Below, in pieces: positions 23,452 through 29,191 of a DNA stretch of 29,191 bases (its first letter is position 1; every line of letters starts with the position of its first letter). A program made the translations under genes and the position numbers. The notes under the pieces were generated by a model that searched no databases, was not told the origin of the DNA, and was given only the letters and a program-made list of their open reading frames with translations. Source of the DNA: CAYYYA01 sp964487895 (GTDB lineage: Bacteria > Patescibacteriota > Patescibacteriia > UBA1558 > 2-01-FULL-52-15); NCBI GenBank assembly GCA_964487895.1, contig CAZASM010000009.1, positions 1 through 29,191 on the forward strand, written 5' to 3'.

Positions 23452-23778
23452 ATGTCCGCAGAATTAGCCGAGATTTTACACTTTCCAGCGCAAGAAACAG
23501 GTTATCCTGAAATCGATGAGATTATTAAGGAAGCCCTTGATATGCCTGATCTTGTTTCGGTAGTGAAGCAAGCAAGTAGTCCTTTACAAGCTTTGATTGA
23601 AATCAGGTCAGAGATTATTAAGCTTTTTCCTCGGGTCGCTAATTTTCCTGATAGACCTGATGATCGAGAGTTTCAGGAACTTAGTTTGTCTGAGAATGAT
23701 GATCCAGCAGTTACAATCAAAGCTCGAAATACTTTTTATATCGCCAAAAAAATTATTGCCGCTATACGACACCATTAA
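23452..23778 (+). CDS. Small acidic protein of unknown function
   Basis: 108 residues, largely helical in appearance and acidic in the N-terminal half (EIDEIIKEALDMPDLVS), ending basic (IAKKIIAAIRHH). It has no Cys, no membrane helix and no motif I recognise. It lies 3 bp before asnS and shares its promoter, so it is probably translated with it. There is no SD; the bases before ATG are CCCCCTCCC. Confidence 0.6.
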   Translation: MSAELAEILHFPAQETGYPEIDEIIKEALDMPDLVSVVKQASSPLQALIEIRSEIIKLFPRVANFPDRPDDREFQELSLSENDDPAVTIKARNTFYIAKKIIAAIRHH

Positions 23779-23781
23779 ACT

Positions 23782-25068
23782 ATGAATACTCAATTAAACA
23801 AACTAGCTCAAAGTATTGATCAGGAAGTTACTATCCGCGCTTGGGTTTATAATACTCGTTCATCGGGCAAGATTGCCTTTTTGCAATTACGTGATGGTCA
23901 CGGCTGGGCACAGGCTATCGTTGATGAGTCCAAAGTTTCGGCAGAGGTTTGGCAGCGTGCCAACGAACTAACGATTGAGTCTTCAGTTATCGTTACTGGC
24001 AAAGTCACTAAACATCCAAAGAAAGAAGAGTATGAATTGCAAGTTTCGGATTTGCAGATTCACCAGCTAGCTCAGGAGTATCCGATTGCCAACAAAGAGC
24101 ACGGAGTTGATTTCCTGATGGACAATCGTCATCTCTGGCTGCGTTCATCCAAGCAATGGGCGATACAACGTGTGCGCAATACAGTTATCAATGCTATTTT
24201 CGAATATTTAAATACTAAAGGGTATATCAAAATTGACGCGCCGATTCTGACGCCGAATGCTTGTGAAGGTACGACAGAATTATTTGAAGTGCCGTATTTT
24301 GATGAGAAAGCGTATTTAACCCAAAGCGGACAGTTATACATTGAGGCCGCTATTTTTTCTCATGGCAAAGTATTTGACTTCGGTCCAGTATTTCGCGCTG
24401 AGAAATCTAAGACACGTCGTCATCTGACAGAATTTTGGATGATGGATGCTGAAGCCTCATGGGTGGAGCACGCGGAGAATATGCAGATTCAGGAGGACTT
24501 AATTAGATTTGTAGCCAGTAGAGTGGTAGAGCAAAATGTTAGAGAATTGGAAATTTTGGAGCGTGATATTGAGCCATTGAAGAAAATCCAAGCACCGTTC
24601 CAAAGGATGACGCATGCTGAAGCTTTGAAGAAACTACAATCACTTGGTTCAGATATCAAAGAAGGTGAGGATCTCGGTAACGATGATGAGACACTATTAA
24701 CCCAAGCAGATGGTCTGCCAGTTTTTGTGGAGAAATGGCCGAAAGAAATCAAAGCTTTTTATATGAAACGTGACCCAGAAAACGAAGGTTTGGTACTAGG
24801 AGCTGACCTGATCGCTCCAGAGGGCCATGGTGAGATAATCGGTGGTTCACAGCGTGAAGATGACTATGAGACCCTTCTGGCGCGTATAAAAGAGCAGAAA
24901 CTGCCTCTAGCGGAATGGCAGTGGTATCTGGACTTGCGCAAATACGGCTCAGTTCCTCATTCTGGCTTTGGTATTGGTTTGGAACGTCTGGTGGGTTGGA
25001 TGTGCGGTGTGCATCATGTGCGGGAGACAATTCCGTTTCCACGGACGATTAATAGGCTGAGGCCATAG
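23782..25068 (+). CDS. asnS: Asparaginyl-tRNA synthetase
   Basis: 428 residues, class II aminoacyl-tRNA synthetase. OB-fold anticodon domain at the N-terminus (VTIRAWVYNTRSSGKIAFLQLRDG). Catalytic motifs: PILTPNACEGTTELF, motif 2 GPVFRAEKSKTRRHLTEFWMMD, GGSQREDDYETL, and motif 3 GFGIGLERLVGWMCG, ending in IPFPRT as in AsnRS. The presence of AsnRS means Asn-tRNA can be made directly, without the GatCAB transamidation route. It is followed closely by aspS. Confidence 0.95.
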   Translation: MNTQLNKLAQSIDQEVTIRAWVYNTRSSGKIAFLQLRDGHGWAQAIVDESKVSAEVWQRANELTIESSVIVTGKVTKHPKKEEYELQVSDLQIHQLAQEYPIANKEHGVDFLMDNRHLWLRSSKQWAIQRVRNTVINAIFEYLNTKGYIKIDAPILTPNACEGTTELFEVPYFDEKAYLTQSGQLYIEAAIFSHGKVFDFGPVFRAEKSKTRRHLTEFWMMDAEASWVEHAENMQIQEDLIRFVASRVVEQNVRELEILERDIEPLKKIQAPFQRMTHAEALKKLQSLGSDIKEGEDLGNDDETLLTQADGLPVFVEKWPKEIKAFYMKRDPENEGLVLGADLIAPEGHGEIIGGSQREDDYETLLARIKEQKLPLAEWQWYLDLRKYGSVPHSGFGIGLERLVGWMCGVHHVRETIPFPRTINRLRP

Positions 25069-25074
25069 TAGAGT

Positions 25075-25141
25075 GGTAGATTAGTAGTTTGGTAGTTACC
25101 GGCTACAATGAATCTACCAAACTACCACGCTACCAATCTAC
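25075..25141. repeat. Inverted array of GGTAG/CTACC octamers
   Basis: The right arm (25114-25141) is CTACCAAA, CTACCACG, CTACCAAT, CTAC. The left arm (25075-25095) is its inverted copy with one octamer missing. Together they can form a long hairpin between asnS and aspS. There is no U-tract. Confidence 0.75.
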
Positions 25142-25152
25142 TTACTAAAAAT

Positions 25153-26571
25153 ATGAAAACCTACATCAACGAATTACTAACCAAAGAAATCGGCGCCACT
25201 GTCACCCTCGCCGGTTGGGCGCAGACTGTCCGCAAGATGGGCAAAATTGTTTTTATTGATTTACGCGATTCTACCGGCCTTTTACAAATTGTCTGCGTAC
25301 CCAATGAGATGAAGCTGGGAGCGGAGATTGTGGCTGACTTCCGCCCAGAGTTTGTCGTGCAGATTACCGGTATTTTGCAGAGCCGTGGTAAAGGTCAGGC
25401 TAATGAGTCATTACCAACTGGACAGATTGAAGTCTTGGCGCATGAGGTGGTGATACTTAACGAAGCTGTGACACCGCCATTTGAAATAGATAACGAAGAG
25501 CGTCAGGCTAATGAAGAGCTCCGCTTGAAATATCGCTATCTGGATCTACGTCATGAGCGCATGGCTACCAATATTCGCATGCGTGCCGATGTGATTTTCT
25601 TTTTCCGAAATTATCTGAAAGAGCATGGCTTCGTAGAAATTCAAACGCCAATTTTATCCAAATCAACACCTGAAGGCGCGCGCGATTACTTAGTTCCTTC
25701 TAGATTGCACAAAGGCAAGTTTTTCGCTTTACCGCAGAGTCCACAGCAATACAAACAGTTATTGATGGTCGCGGGCTTTGAACGCTATTTCCAGATCGCG
25801 CCGTGCTTCCGTGATGAAGATGCGCGCGCTGACCGCAGTCCTGGAGAGTTCTACCAGCTCGATATGGAGATGTCTTTTGTCACACAGGAAGATTTGTTGC
25901 AGTTTACCGAGGCGATGTATACTGCTATGGTTGCGACCTTATTCCCAACGAAGAAAGTTAGCCAAACTCCATGGCCACGGTTGTCGCACAAAGATGCAGT
26001 TTCTAAGTACGGCTCTGATAAACCGGATTTACGACAGGACAAAAACGATCCAGATGAATTAGCTTTTGCATGGACGATAGACTTTCCACTGTTCACCGAG
26101 CAGAAAGATGATGATTTCTTCCACGGTTCTGGTAAGGCAAAGTTCGCACCATCACACCACATGTTCACCGCGCCTCATCCGGACGACGTTGCTTTACTCG
26201 ACACTGACCCAACCAAAGTCCGGGGCTTGCAGCATGATTTAGTGTTAAACGGTTTTGAAGTTGGTGGTGGTAGTATTCGTATCCACCAGTCAGCTATTCA
26301 GGAGAAGATCTGGGATTTGATTGGTTTTAGTACTGAACAGAAGAAAATGTTCAGCCATATGATTGAAGCCTTTAGCTTCGGTGTACCGCCTCATGGTGGT
26401 ATTGCACCGGGTATTGACCGTTTGCTTATGGTTTTAGCAGGGGAGAAGAATCTGCGTGAAGTCACTGCCTTTCCTCTGACCAGTGATGGACGCGATCCAA
26501 TGATGAGTAGTCCTTCTGAAGTGAGTAAGGAGCAGTTGGAGGAGTTGGGTCTCGAAATCAAGAAGAAGTAA
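25153..26571 (+). CDS. aspS: Aspartyl-tRNA synthetase, bacterial type without the GAD domain
   Basis: 472 residues from ATG 25153; an ATG at 25108 lies inside the octamer repeat and is rejected. N-terminal OB fold (VTLAGWAQTVRKMGKIVFIDLRD), then catalytic motifs FRDEDARADRSPGEFYQLDMEM, PQSPQQYKQLLM, GSDKPDLR, FAWTIDFPLF and motif 3 GIAPGIDRLLMVL. These are bacterial AspRS signatures, but bacterial enzymes normally have about 590 residues because a GAD domain of over 100 residues sits between GSDKPDLR and the FxWVxDFPLF strand. Here only about a dozen residues separate them. Confidence 0.94.
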   Translation: MKTYINELLTKEIGATVTLAGWAQTVRKMGKIVFIDLRDSTGLLQIVCVPNEMKLGAEIVADFRPEFVVQITGILQSRGKGQANESLPTGQIEVLAHEVVILNEAVTPPFEIDNEERQANEELRLKYRYLDLRHERMATNIRMRADVIFFFRNYLKEHGFVEIQTPILSKSTPEGARDYLVPSRLHKGKFFALPQSPQQYKQLLMVAGFERYFQIAPCFRDEDARADRSPGEFYQLDMEMSFVTQEDLLQFTEAMYTAMVATLFPTKKVSQTPWPRLSHKDAVSKYGSDKPDLRQDKNDPDELAFAWTIDFPLFTEQKDDDFFHGSGKAKFAPSHHMFTAPHPDDVALLDTDPTKVRGLQHDLVLNGFEVGGGSIRIHQSAIQEKIWDLIGFSTEQKKMFSHMIEAFSFGVPPHGGIAPGIDRLLMVLAGEKNLREVTAFPLTSDGRDPMMSSPSEVSKEQLEELGLEIKKK

Positions 26572-26596
26572 TAATAATTTAAATTTCCACTGGACT

Positions 26597-26646
26597 CTCT
26601 AGGAACAGACGCTTTCCCTCTTTTCAAGAGGGAGCGCGAGGGAGTT
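26597..26646 (+). repeat. Left terminal inverted repeat of the DUF559 element
   Basis: CTCTAGGAA (26597-26605), the hairpin TCCCTCTTttcAAGAGGGA (26615-26633) and CGAGGGAGTT (26637-26646). Confidence 0.7.
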
Positions 26647-26668
26647 CTCCTATCGAACTAGAAAAGCG

Positions 26669-27067
26669 ATGGAATCAGTAGATCCTCTGTACAACTGGCC
26701 AGAATTAAAGCCGGTGCGTCGTTTGCTACGCTTTAATCAGACTGACGCAGAAGCAATTCTTTGGGCTGAGCTTCGTAATCGGCAATTTTTGAATTTGAAA
26801 TTTTACCGGCAATATGGTATCGGCCGCTATATAGTTGATTTTTATTGTCCTCGGCTGCGGCTGGCTGTTGAGCTTGACGGTGGTCATCACGGTGAGAAAG
26901 AACAGAGATTGTATGATGAGTTTAGGACAGAGTTGCTGCAAGAATGGGGCGTCACAGTGATCCGTTTTTGGAACTATGAAATTTATCAAAATCTGGATGG
27001 AGTTTATCAATATCTGATGGACTGGTGCGGGGAGCGCGGGATTTTGGCTGAAGATGAGAAGAAGTAG
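26669..27067 (+). CDS. DUF559 (Vsr-like fold) endonuclease-domain protein
   Basis: 132 residues. The family pattern is complete: RRLLRFNQTDAEAILWAELR, LKFYRQYGIGRYIVDFYCP, LRLAVELDGGHHGEKEQRLYD, and GVTVIRFWNYEIYQNLDGVY. D (in YIVDFYC) and E-L-D (in AVELDGGHH) are the predicted catalytic residues of this PD-(D/E)XK-type fold. The native substrate is not established for the family. The gene stands alone between inverted hairpin repeats, no SD, which suggests a selfish or mobile setting. Confidence 0.9.
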   Translation: MESVDPLYNWPELKPVRRLLRFNQTDAEAILWAELRNRQFLNLKFYRQYGIGRYIVDFYCPRLRLAVELDGGHHGEKEQRLYDEFRTELLQEWGVTVIRFWNYEIYQNLDGVYQYLMDWCGERGILAEDEKK

Positions 27068-27103
27068 GGTAGTGGGTTGGAGGGTTGCGGTGGTGGTACC
27101 GAC

Positions 27104-27145
27104 AACTCCCCTCGTCCCCTCTTGATAAGAGGGGGATTCCTAGAG
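27104..27145 (-). repeat. Right terminal inverted repeat of the DUF559 element
   Basis: AACTCCCCTCG (27104-27114), the hairpin CCCCTCTTgatAAGAGGGG (27116-27134) and TTCCTAGAG (27137-27145), which is the left module in reverse complement with a shorter gap. Confidence 0.7.
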
Positions 27146-27171
27146 TTAGACAGAACGGTGTGTTATTTCAA

Positions 27172-27212
27172 AGTAAAAAAAATAACGGCCGCCGAGCTGA
27201 GCTCGGTGGCCG
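27172..27212 (-). terminator. Terminator of the minus-strand small-gene operon
   Basis: A 27-nt hairpin (27186-27212) with 12-position arms and a 3-nt loop, followed on the minus strand by TTATTTTTTTTAC. On the minus RNA one position is an A-C mismatch, and the plus strand has a short CTTTT tail, so weak bidirectional use is possible. The core GCCGAGCTGAGCTCGG nearly matches the nadV terminator. Confidence 0.8.
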
Positions 27213-27220
27213 CTTTTGGT

Positions 27221-27583
27221 TCAGACTGTCCGGAGTCCGACGGCAATCAGGAGATCTTCTCTGATCCTCTGATTGATCTTTTTGCCTTCAAACCGAGATG
27301 CTCGGTGAAAAGGCTCGACTTCTCCATCGTTCATCCCCAGAATCTGTCCAGCCTGCTGGTAATCTCCAGACTCGATCCGTCGCCGGTGTACCGCCAGACA
27401 GACTGCAGAAAGAGGCGAACAGCGTCGGCCAGTGGTTTTTTCCTGACCAACTATTTCACCAGCTTCGAGTGTCCAGGTGAAATTACCGGCGTAATCGGTC
27501 AGGTCATACAAAAACTCCTGCGCCGGACTTCGAGGACCTTTCCGATCAGTTATGATTCCTTCAGACTTTCCTCTGTTGGACAT
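27221..27583 (-). CDS. Unknown protein, third gene of a small operon
   Basis: 120 residues, basic at the N-terminus (SNRGKSEGIITDRKGPRSP). A GGAGG SD lies 7 nt before the ATG and a strong terminator lies just after the stop. Residues 56-96 (SPLSAVCLAVHRRR ... QILGMNDGEV ... HRAS) align without gaps to residues 48-88 of the protein at 27709-28050, suggesting a shared domain. No known family recognised. GC-rich. The first 34 bases overlap the 45-residue membrane peptide gene. Confidence 0.65.
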   Translation of the reverse strand: MSNRGKSEGIITDRKGPRSPAQEFLYDLTDYAGNFTWTLEAGEIVGQEKTTGRRCSPLSAVCLAVHRRRIESGDYQQAGQILGMNDGEVEPFHRASRFEGKKINQRIREDLLIAVGLRTV

Positions 27584-27687
27584 CTTTCTACCTCCAAAGA
27601 AGTGATTCGTTCTCGGTTGTCAGCTTCCATGGCCCACATCAGGCCGAGTACAGTCAGTAGGGAAACAAAACTTAGAAATGCAAGCAA
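27550..27687 (-). CDS. 45-residue single-pass membrane peptide
   Basis: Starts at TTG 27687, fixed by a perfect SD AAGGAGG (27696-27702) eight bases upstream. Residues 2-18 are a hydrophobic helix (LAFLSFVSLLTVLGLMW), followed by a charged tail with one Cys (NRERITSLEVERCPTEESLK). It overlaps the start of the following gene by 34 bp in another frame. The SD has no other gene to serve: the next ATG is over 110 bases away and has its own SD. Too short for most gene callers; function unknown. Confidence 0.55.
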   Translation of the reverse strand: MLAFLSFVSLLTVLGLMWAMEADNRERITSLEVERCPTEESLKES

Positions 27688-27708
27688 AGAGCCTACCTCC
27701 TTGTTGTG

Positions 27709-28050
27709 CTACTTGCCAGATACTACTGTGACGAGCTTTTCCCGAAATTCAATCTCTTCAGGATCACCAATGTCAACCGCGCCTATGGAAGCAATTTCGA
27801 TTAGGGCGGCATCATCTTCGGAAAGTCCAAGGATTTCTGCGATGAGTCGCCACTGTTCAGTCGTCGAGCATTCATTATTCAGATGGAGTTGTACTGCTTG
27901 TAGCGGTGTATATTTCGCCCCGTCTAATACACGAGTGAGCTGAATCTCAGTTTCGGGGGTGATATTTTTTCCCCCCTCGAATCTAAACTCGGTACTCGTG
28001 ATTAGCTGTTTGAGGTGCTCCAGAAATTCCTCGATAGTCATGGTATCCAT
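27709..28050 (-). CDS. Unknown protein, first gene of a small operon
   Basis: 113 residues from ATG 28050. This start is chosen over an upstream in-frame ATG at 28131 because the promoter lies at 28120-28148 and an AGGGG SD sits 6 nt before 28050. Acidic, probably helical: MTIEEFLEHLKQLITS, then TPLQAVQLHL and EQWRLIAEILGLSEDDAALIEIAS. The second half aligns to the protein at 27221-27583. The AEILGLSEDDA segment has a helix-turn-helix look but is not a recognised HTH family. GC somewhat lower than its operon partners. Confidence 0.65.
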   Translation of the reverse strand: MDTMTIEEFLEHLKQLITSTEFRFEGGKNITPETEIQLTRVLDGAKYTPLQAVQLHLNNECSTTEQWRLIAEILGLSEDDAALIEIASIGAVDIGDPEEIEFREKLVTVVSGK

Positions 28051-28095
28051 GAAGTACCCCTGATAATCGTGATGGTTTATTGTAAAGAGCAGATT

Positions 28096-28108
28096 CTCCA
28101 CGGTGGAG
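28096..28108. promoter_or_regulatory. Palindrome just after the promoter, candidate operator
   Basis: CTCCAC-G-GTGGAG is a perfect 13-bp inverted repeat a few bases downstream of the predicted start of transcription of the small-gene operon. Confidence 0.4.
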
Positions 28109-28119
28109 TATGAACAAGA

Positions 28120-28148
28120 TTTATAACCCATTATATTACTATTGTCAA
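28120..28148 (-). promoter_or_regulatory. Promoter of the small-gene operon
   Basis: On the minus strand TTGACA (28148-28143), a 17-bp spacer and TATAAA (28125-28120). The bases CTTGACAATA are shared with the promoter of the next upstream gene. Confidence 0.78.
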
Positions 28149-28160
28149 GTAACAGGATCT

Positions 28161-28198
28161 AAAAAAAAGAACCCGTGCTTTGTCGCATTGGGGTTCTT
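28161..28198 (-). terminator. Terminator of the 28277-28639 gene
   Basis: AAGAACCC (28167-28174) pairs with GGGTTCTT (28191-28198), with an inner TGC/GCA stem. On the minus strand it runs directly into eight T. Confidence 0.82.
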
Positions 28199-28276
28199 GA
28201 ATGCATCAAACATGCTTGACTCTTTGCTATCACGCATAAATGAAGCTAATGTGGTTATTTGTTACTTGGGGATGAG

Positions 28277-28639
28277 TTATCTCGGGATGTGGAGCCAGCC
28301 CTCACTGTCGGCAGCTGAGATGTGCTGTGCCTGACGCTGTGCCCATTCGCGAAATTTGCCGCGTTCCAGTCCATCCAGACTGATGGCTTCAATTCCCTCG
28401 GGGAACAGCTTCCGGAGCTTTCTCCTAACCGCTTCGTAGGGCTCGTAATCGCTCCGAGACCAAGATGACTTGGTGCCGGGCCACAGCAGCCCGTACAGTT
28501 TGTCAATATCGCGGTTGTCTGTGCCGATAACTTCGTACCGGCGAAAACGAATTCGCTGGGCTTCCTTGTACACGATAATGTACAGGAAGTAGAAAACGTG
28601 GATCAGACGTTTTCTCACAAGAACGGAAGTCCTCCTCAT
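28277..28639 (-). CDS. Unknown basic protein
   Basis: 120 residues, basic and Trp/Arg/Tyr-rich. An N-terminal helix with hydrophobic character (LIHVFYFLYIIVYKEA) is followed by IRFRRYEVIGTDNRDIDKLYGLLWPG, SDYEPYEAVRRKLRKLFPE and GLERGKFREWAQRQAQ. An AAGGGGG SD-like stretch lies 9 nt before the ATG. It has its own promoter and terminator, so it is a separate unit from the operon at 27221-28050, though in the same style. Not recognised; a nucleic-acid-binding role is possible from charge only. Confidence 0.6.
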   Translation of the reverse strand: MRRTSVLVRKRLIHVFYFLYIIVYKEAQRIRFRRYEVIGTDNRDIDKLYGLLWPGTKSSWSRSDYEPYEAVRRKLRKLFPEGIEAISLDGLERGKFREWAQRQAQHISAADSEGWLHIPR

Positions 28640-28677
28640 GGACGTCAGCCCCCTTCTTAGATAGTAAAGAACAGTGC

Positions 28678-28704
28678 TATTCTCAGCCGCGTTGGTTGAG
28701 AATA
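28678..28704. promoter_or_regulatory. Inverted repeat at the start site of the 28277-28639 gene
   Basis: TATTCTCA (28678-28685) and TGAGAATA (28697-28704) are perfect inverted copies, 11 bp apart, lying just downstream of the -10 box. It may be an operator or 5' hairpin. Confidence 0.5.
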
Positions 28705-28709
28705 TTTAT

Positions 28710-28738
28710 TCTATATCATATAAACAAATTATTGTCAA
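28710..28738 (-). promoter_or_regulatory. Promoter of the 28277-28639 gene
   Basis: On the minus strand TTGACA (28738-28733), a 17-bp spacer and TATAGA (28715-28710). Confidence 0.65.
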
Positions 28739-28767
28739 GTATAGCCATTAGCGTGTATTTGGACTAG

Positions 28768-28779
28768 GCTATAGATAGC
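28768..28779. promoter_or_regulatory. Inverted repeat before the winged-helix-like gene
   Basis: GCTAT-AG-ATAGC ends one base before the ATG at 28781. If the downstream protein is a regulator this may be its own operator. Confidence 0.3.
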
Positions 28780-28780
28780 T

Positions 28781-29065
28781 ATGAAATTGTCAGAACTTCA
28801 AGAATATATCCTCAAATCCTGCTATGGTAAGCCAAGTATTGCTAAGGAGGAGTTTTTAGTCTTTTATCAGGACAAAAGAACTTTTGAAGAGATTGCCCTG
28901 AAGGATATCGGCAAAAGTATTGACCGCTTGGTGCAAAAAGATTTGCTCAAGGCTCAAGGTGTCAAAACAGCCAAAAAATGGTATACTTCCACTGTTCAAT
29001 TGACCTATAATGGTGAGAAAATAGCACGGAAATTGTTGAGTGATCAACCGAAATTATTTAGGTAG
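28781..29065 (+). CDS. Small winged-helix-like protein
   Basis: 94 residues, basic. The arrangement LSELQEYILKSCYGKP, IGKSIDRLVQKDLLKAQG and VQLTYNGEKIARKLL resembles a MarR-type winged helix: recognition-helix-like segment, a wing and a final helix with LTxxGxxxAxxL. No signature is strong enough for a firm family call. It is divergent from the 28277-28639 gene, separated by 141 bp that hold the latter's promoter and two inverted repeats. No SD. Confidence 0.6.
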   Translation: MKLSELQEYILKSCYGKPSIAKEEFLVFYQDKRTFEEIALKDIGKSIDRLVQKDLLKAQGVKTAKKWYTSTVQLTYNGEKIARKLLSDQPKLFR

Positions 29066-29191
29066 CTGGCTAGTAGTTAGGTTATTAGGTTACTAGCTGT
29101 GCTCTGGTATTTTCTACAGCAGAGAATCAAAAAAAACGAATTTTTATTTAAGCGTTATAGCTAATTACCTAAGAACCAAAAAACTAATAAC
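29064..29191. repeat. TAG-word low-complexity spacer with inverted ends
   Basis: Short words such as GGTTATTAG, GGTTACTAG and TAGTTAGG recur at 29064-29098, and their complements (CTAATTACC, CTAATAAC) occur at 29158-29191. GTTATTAG and CTAATAAC are exact inverted copies. The spacer continues past the window edge. Confidence 0.55.

Larger units (their letters stand above)
26597..27145 (+). mobile_element. Candidate DUF559 element with terminal inverted repeats
   Basis: A gene for a DUF559 endonuclease is flanked by inverted copies of a GA-rich module. Each module contains, outside to inside, CTCTAGGAA, a hairpin of the type CCCTCTT-3nt-AAGAGGG, then GAGGG(G)AGTT. No transposase is present and target-site duplications were not identified. 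Confidence 0.55.

Noticed and set aside
25075..25141. CRISPR-like array
   Set aside because: Units are only 8 bp, contiguous and inverted, with no spacers.
26597..27145. Classical insertion sequence
   Set aside because: No transposase gene and no identified target-site duplication; only a nuclease-domain gene with inverted repeats.
27077..27943. A 288-codon open frame on the plus strand
   Set aside because: It runs through the right DUF559 repeat and a terminator hairpin and lies opposite three genes that have SDs, a promoter and a terminator.
28051..28131. Upstream ATG for the 27709-28050 gene
   Set aside because: The -10 box is at 28120-28125, and the SD fits the ATG at 28050.
1..29191. 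tRNA or rRNA genes
   Set aside because: No cloverleaf with a TTCGA-type arm or rRNA-like conserved stretch was found by eye in the intergenic regions; a covariance search would be decisive.

Overview
The window looks like an accessory-rich stretch of a Candidate Phyla Radiation (Patescibacteria, perhaps Parcubacteria-like) chromosome. This is inferred from gene content and style: a compact type IV pilus operon with stand-alone receiver domains, DUF2207 proteins with Gly-rich tails, salvage-only NAD genes, a shortened AspRS, tight packing, and AT-leaning genes that mostly lack Shine-Dalgarno (SD) motifs. No rRNA or tRNA gene was seen, and no intergenic gap exceeds about 300 bp. Assignment below superphylum level is not possible from this sequence.

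Layout. 1-2.4 kb: two related DUF2207-type membrane proteins, the first cut by the window edge. 2.4-8.2 kb: type IV pilus operon (receiver, PilB, PilC, four pseudopilin-like proteins, one carrying a predicted seven-bladed LVIVD beta-propeller). 8.3-11.7 kb: a histidine kinase with an N-terminal ferredoxin-reductase-like module, then three single-domain receivers. 11.75-13.3 kb: Mn-type superoxide dismutase, a 41-residue basic protein and a PgeF/YfiH protein, followed by a decayed gene fragment. 13.4-18.4 kb: NAD salvage locus (nadV, nadM-Nudix, nrtR, pnuC, nadR) with three matching palindromic sites, two of them lying on consensus sigma70 promoters. 18.4-20.2 kb: a conserved unknown protein, then a PD-(D/E)XK-like protein and a HAD hydrolase. 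20.3-23.2 kb: Na/Ca exchanger, SemiSWEET, SdpI-like protein and an SDR. 23.4-26.6 kb: a small unknown gene, asnS and aspS. 26.6-27.15 kb: a DUF559 endonuclease gene bracketed by inverted GA-rich hairpin repeats. 27.2-28.7 kb: minus-strand small genes of unknown function with strong promoters, SDs and terminators. 28.8-29.2 kb: a winged-helix-like protein and a low-complexity repeat.

How the genes fit together. The kinase plus receivers next to sod suggests redox-responsive signalling, possibly linked to the pilus, whose operon begins with its own receiver. In the NAD locus, nicotinamide (NadV) and imported nicotinamide riboside (PnuC, NadR) both feed NMN, which NadM or NadR adenylylates. NrtR, with a degenerate Nudix box, probably represses its own gene, the pnuC-nadR unit and nadM-nadV.

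Two expression styles coexist. Most genes have no SD and no visible terminator. Three visibly GC-richer modules (nadM-nadV; 19036-20153; 27221-28639) have SDs, mostly GGAGG-class, and U-tailed hairpin terminators. Two of these terminators share nearly the same 16-base core. I read these modules as probable imports.
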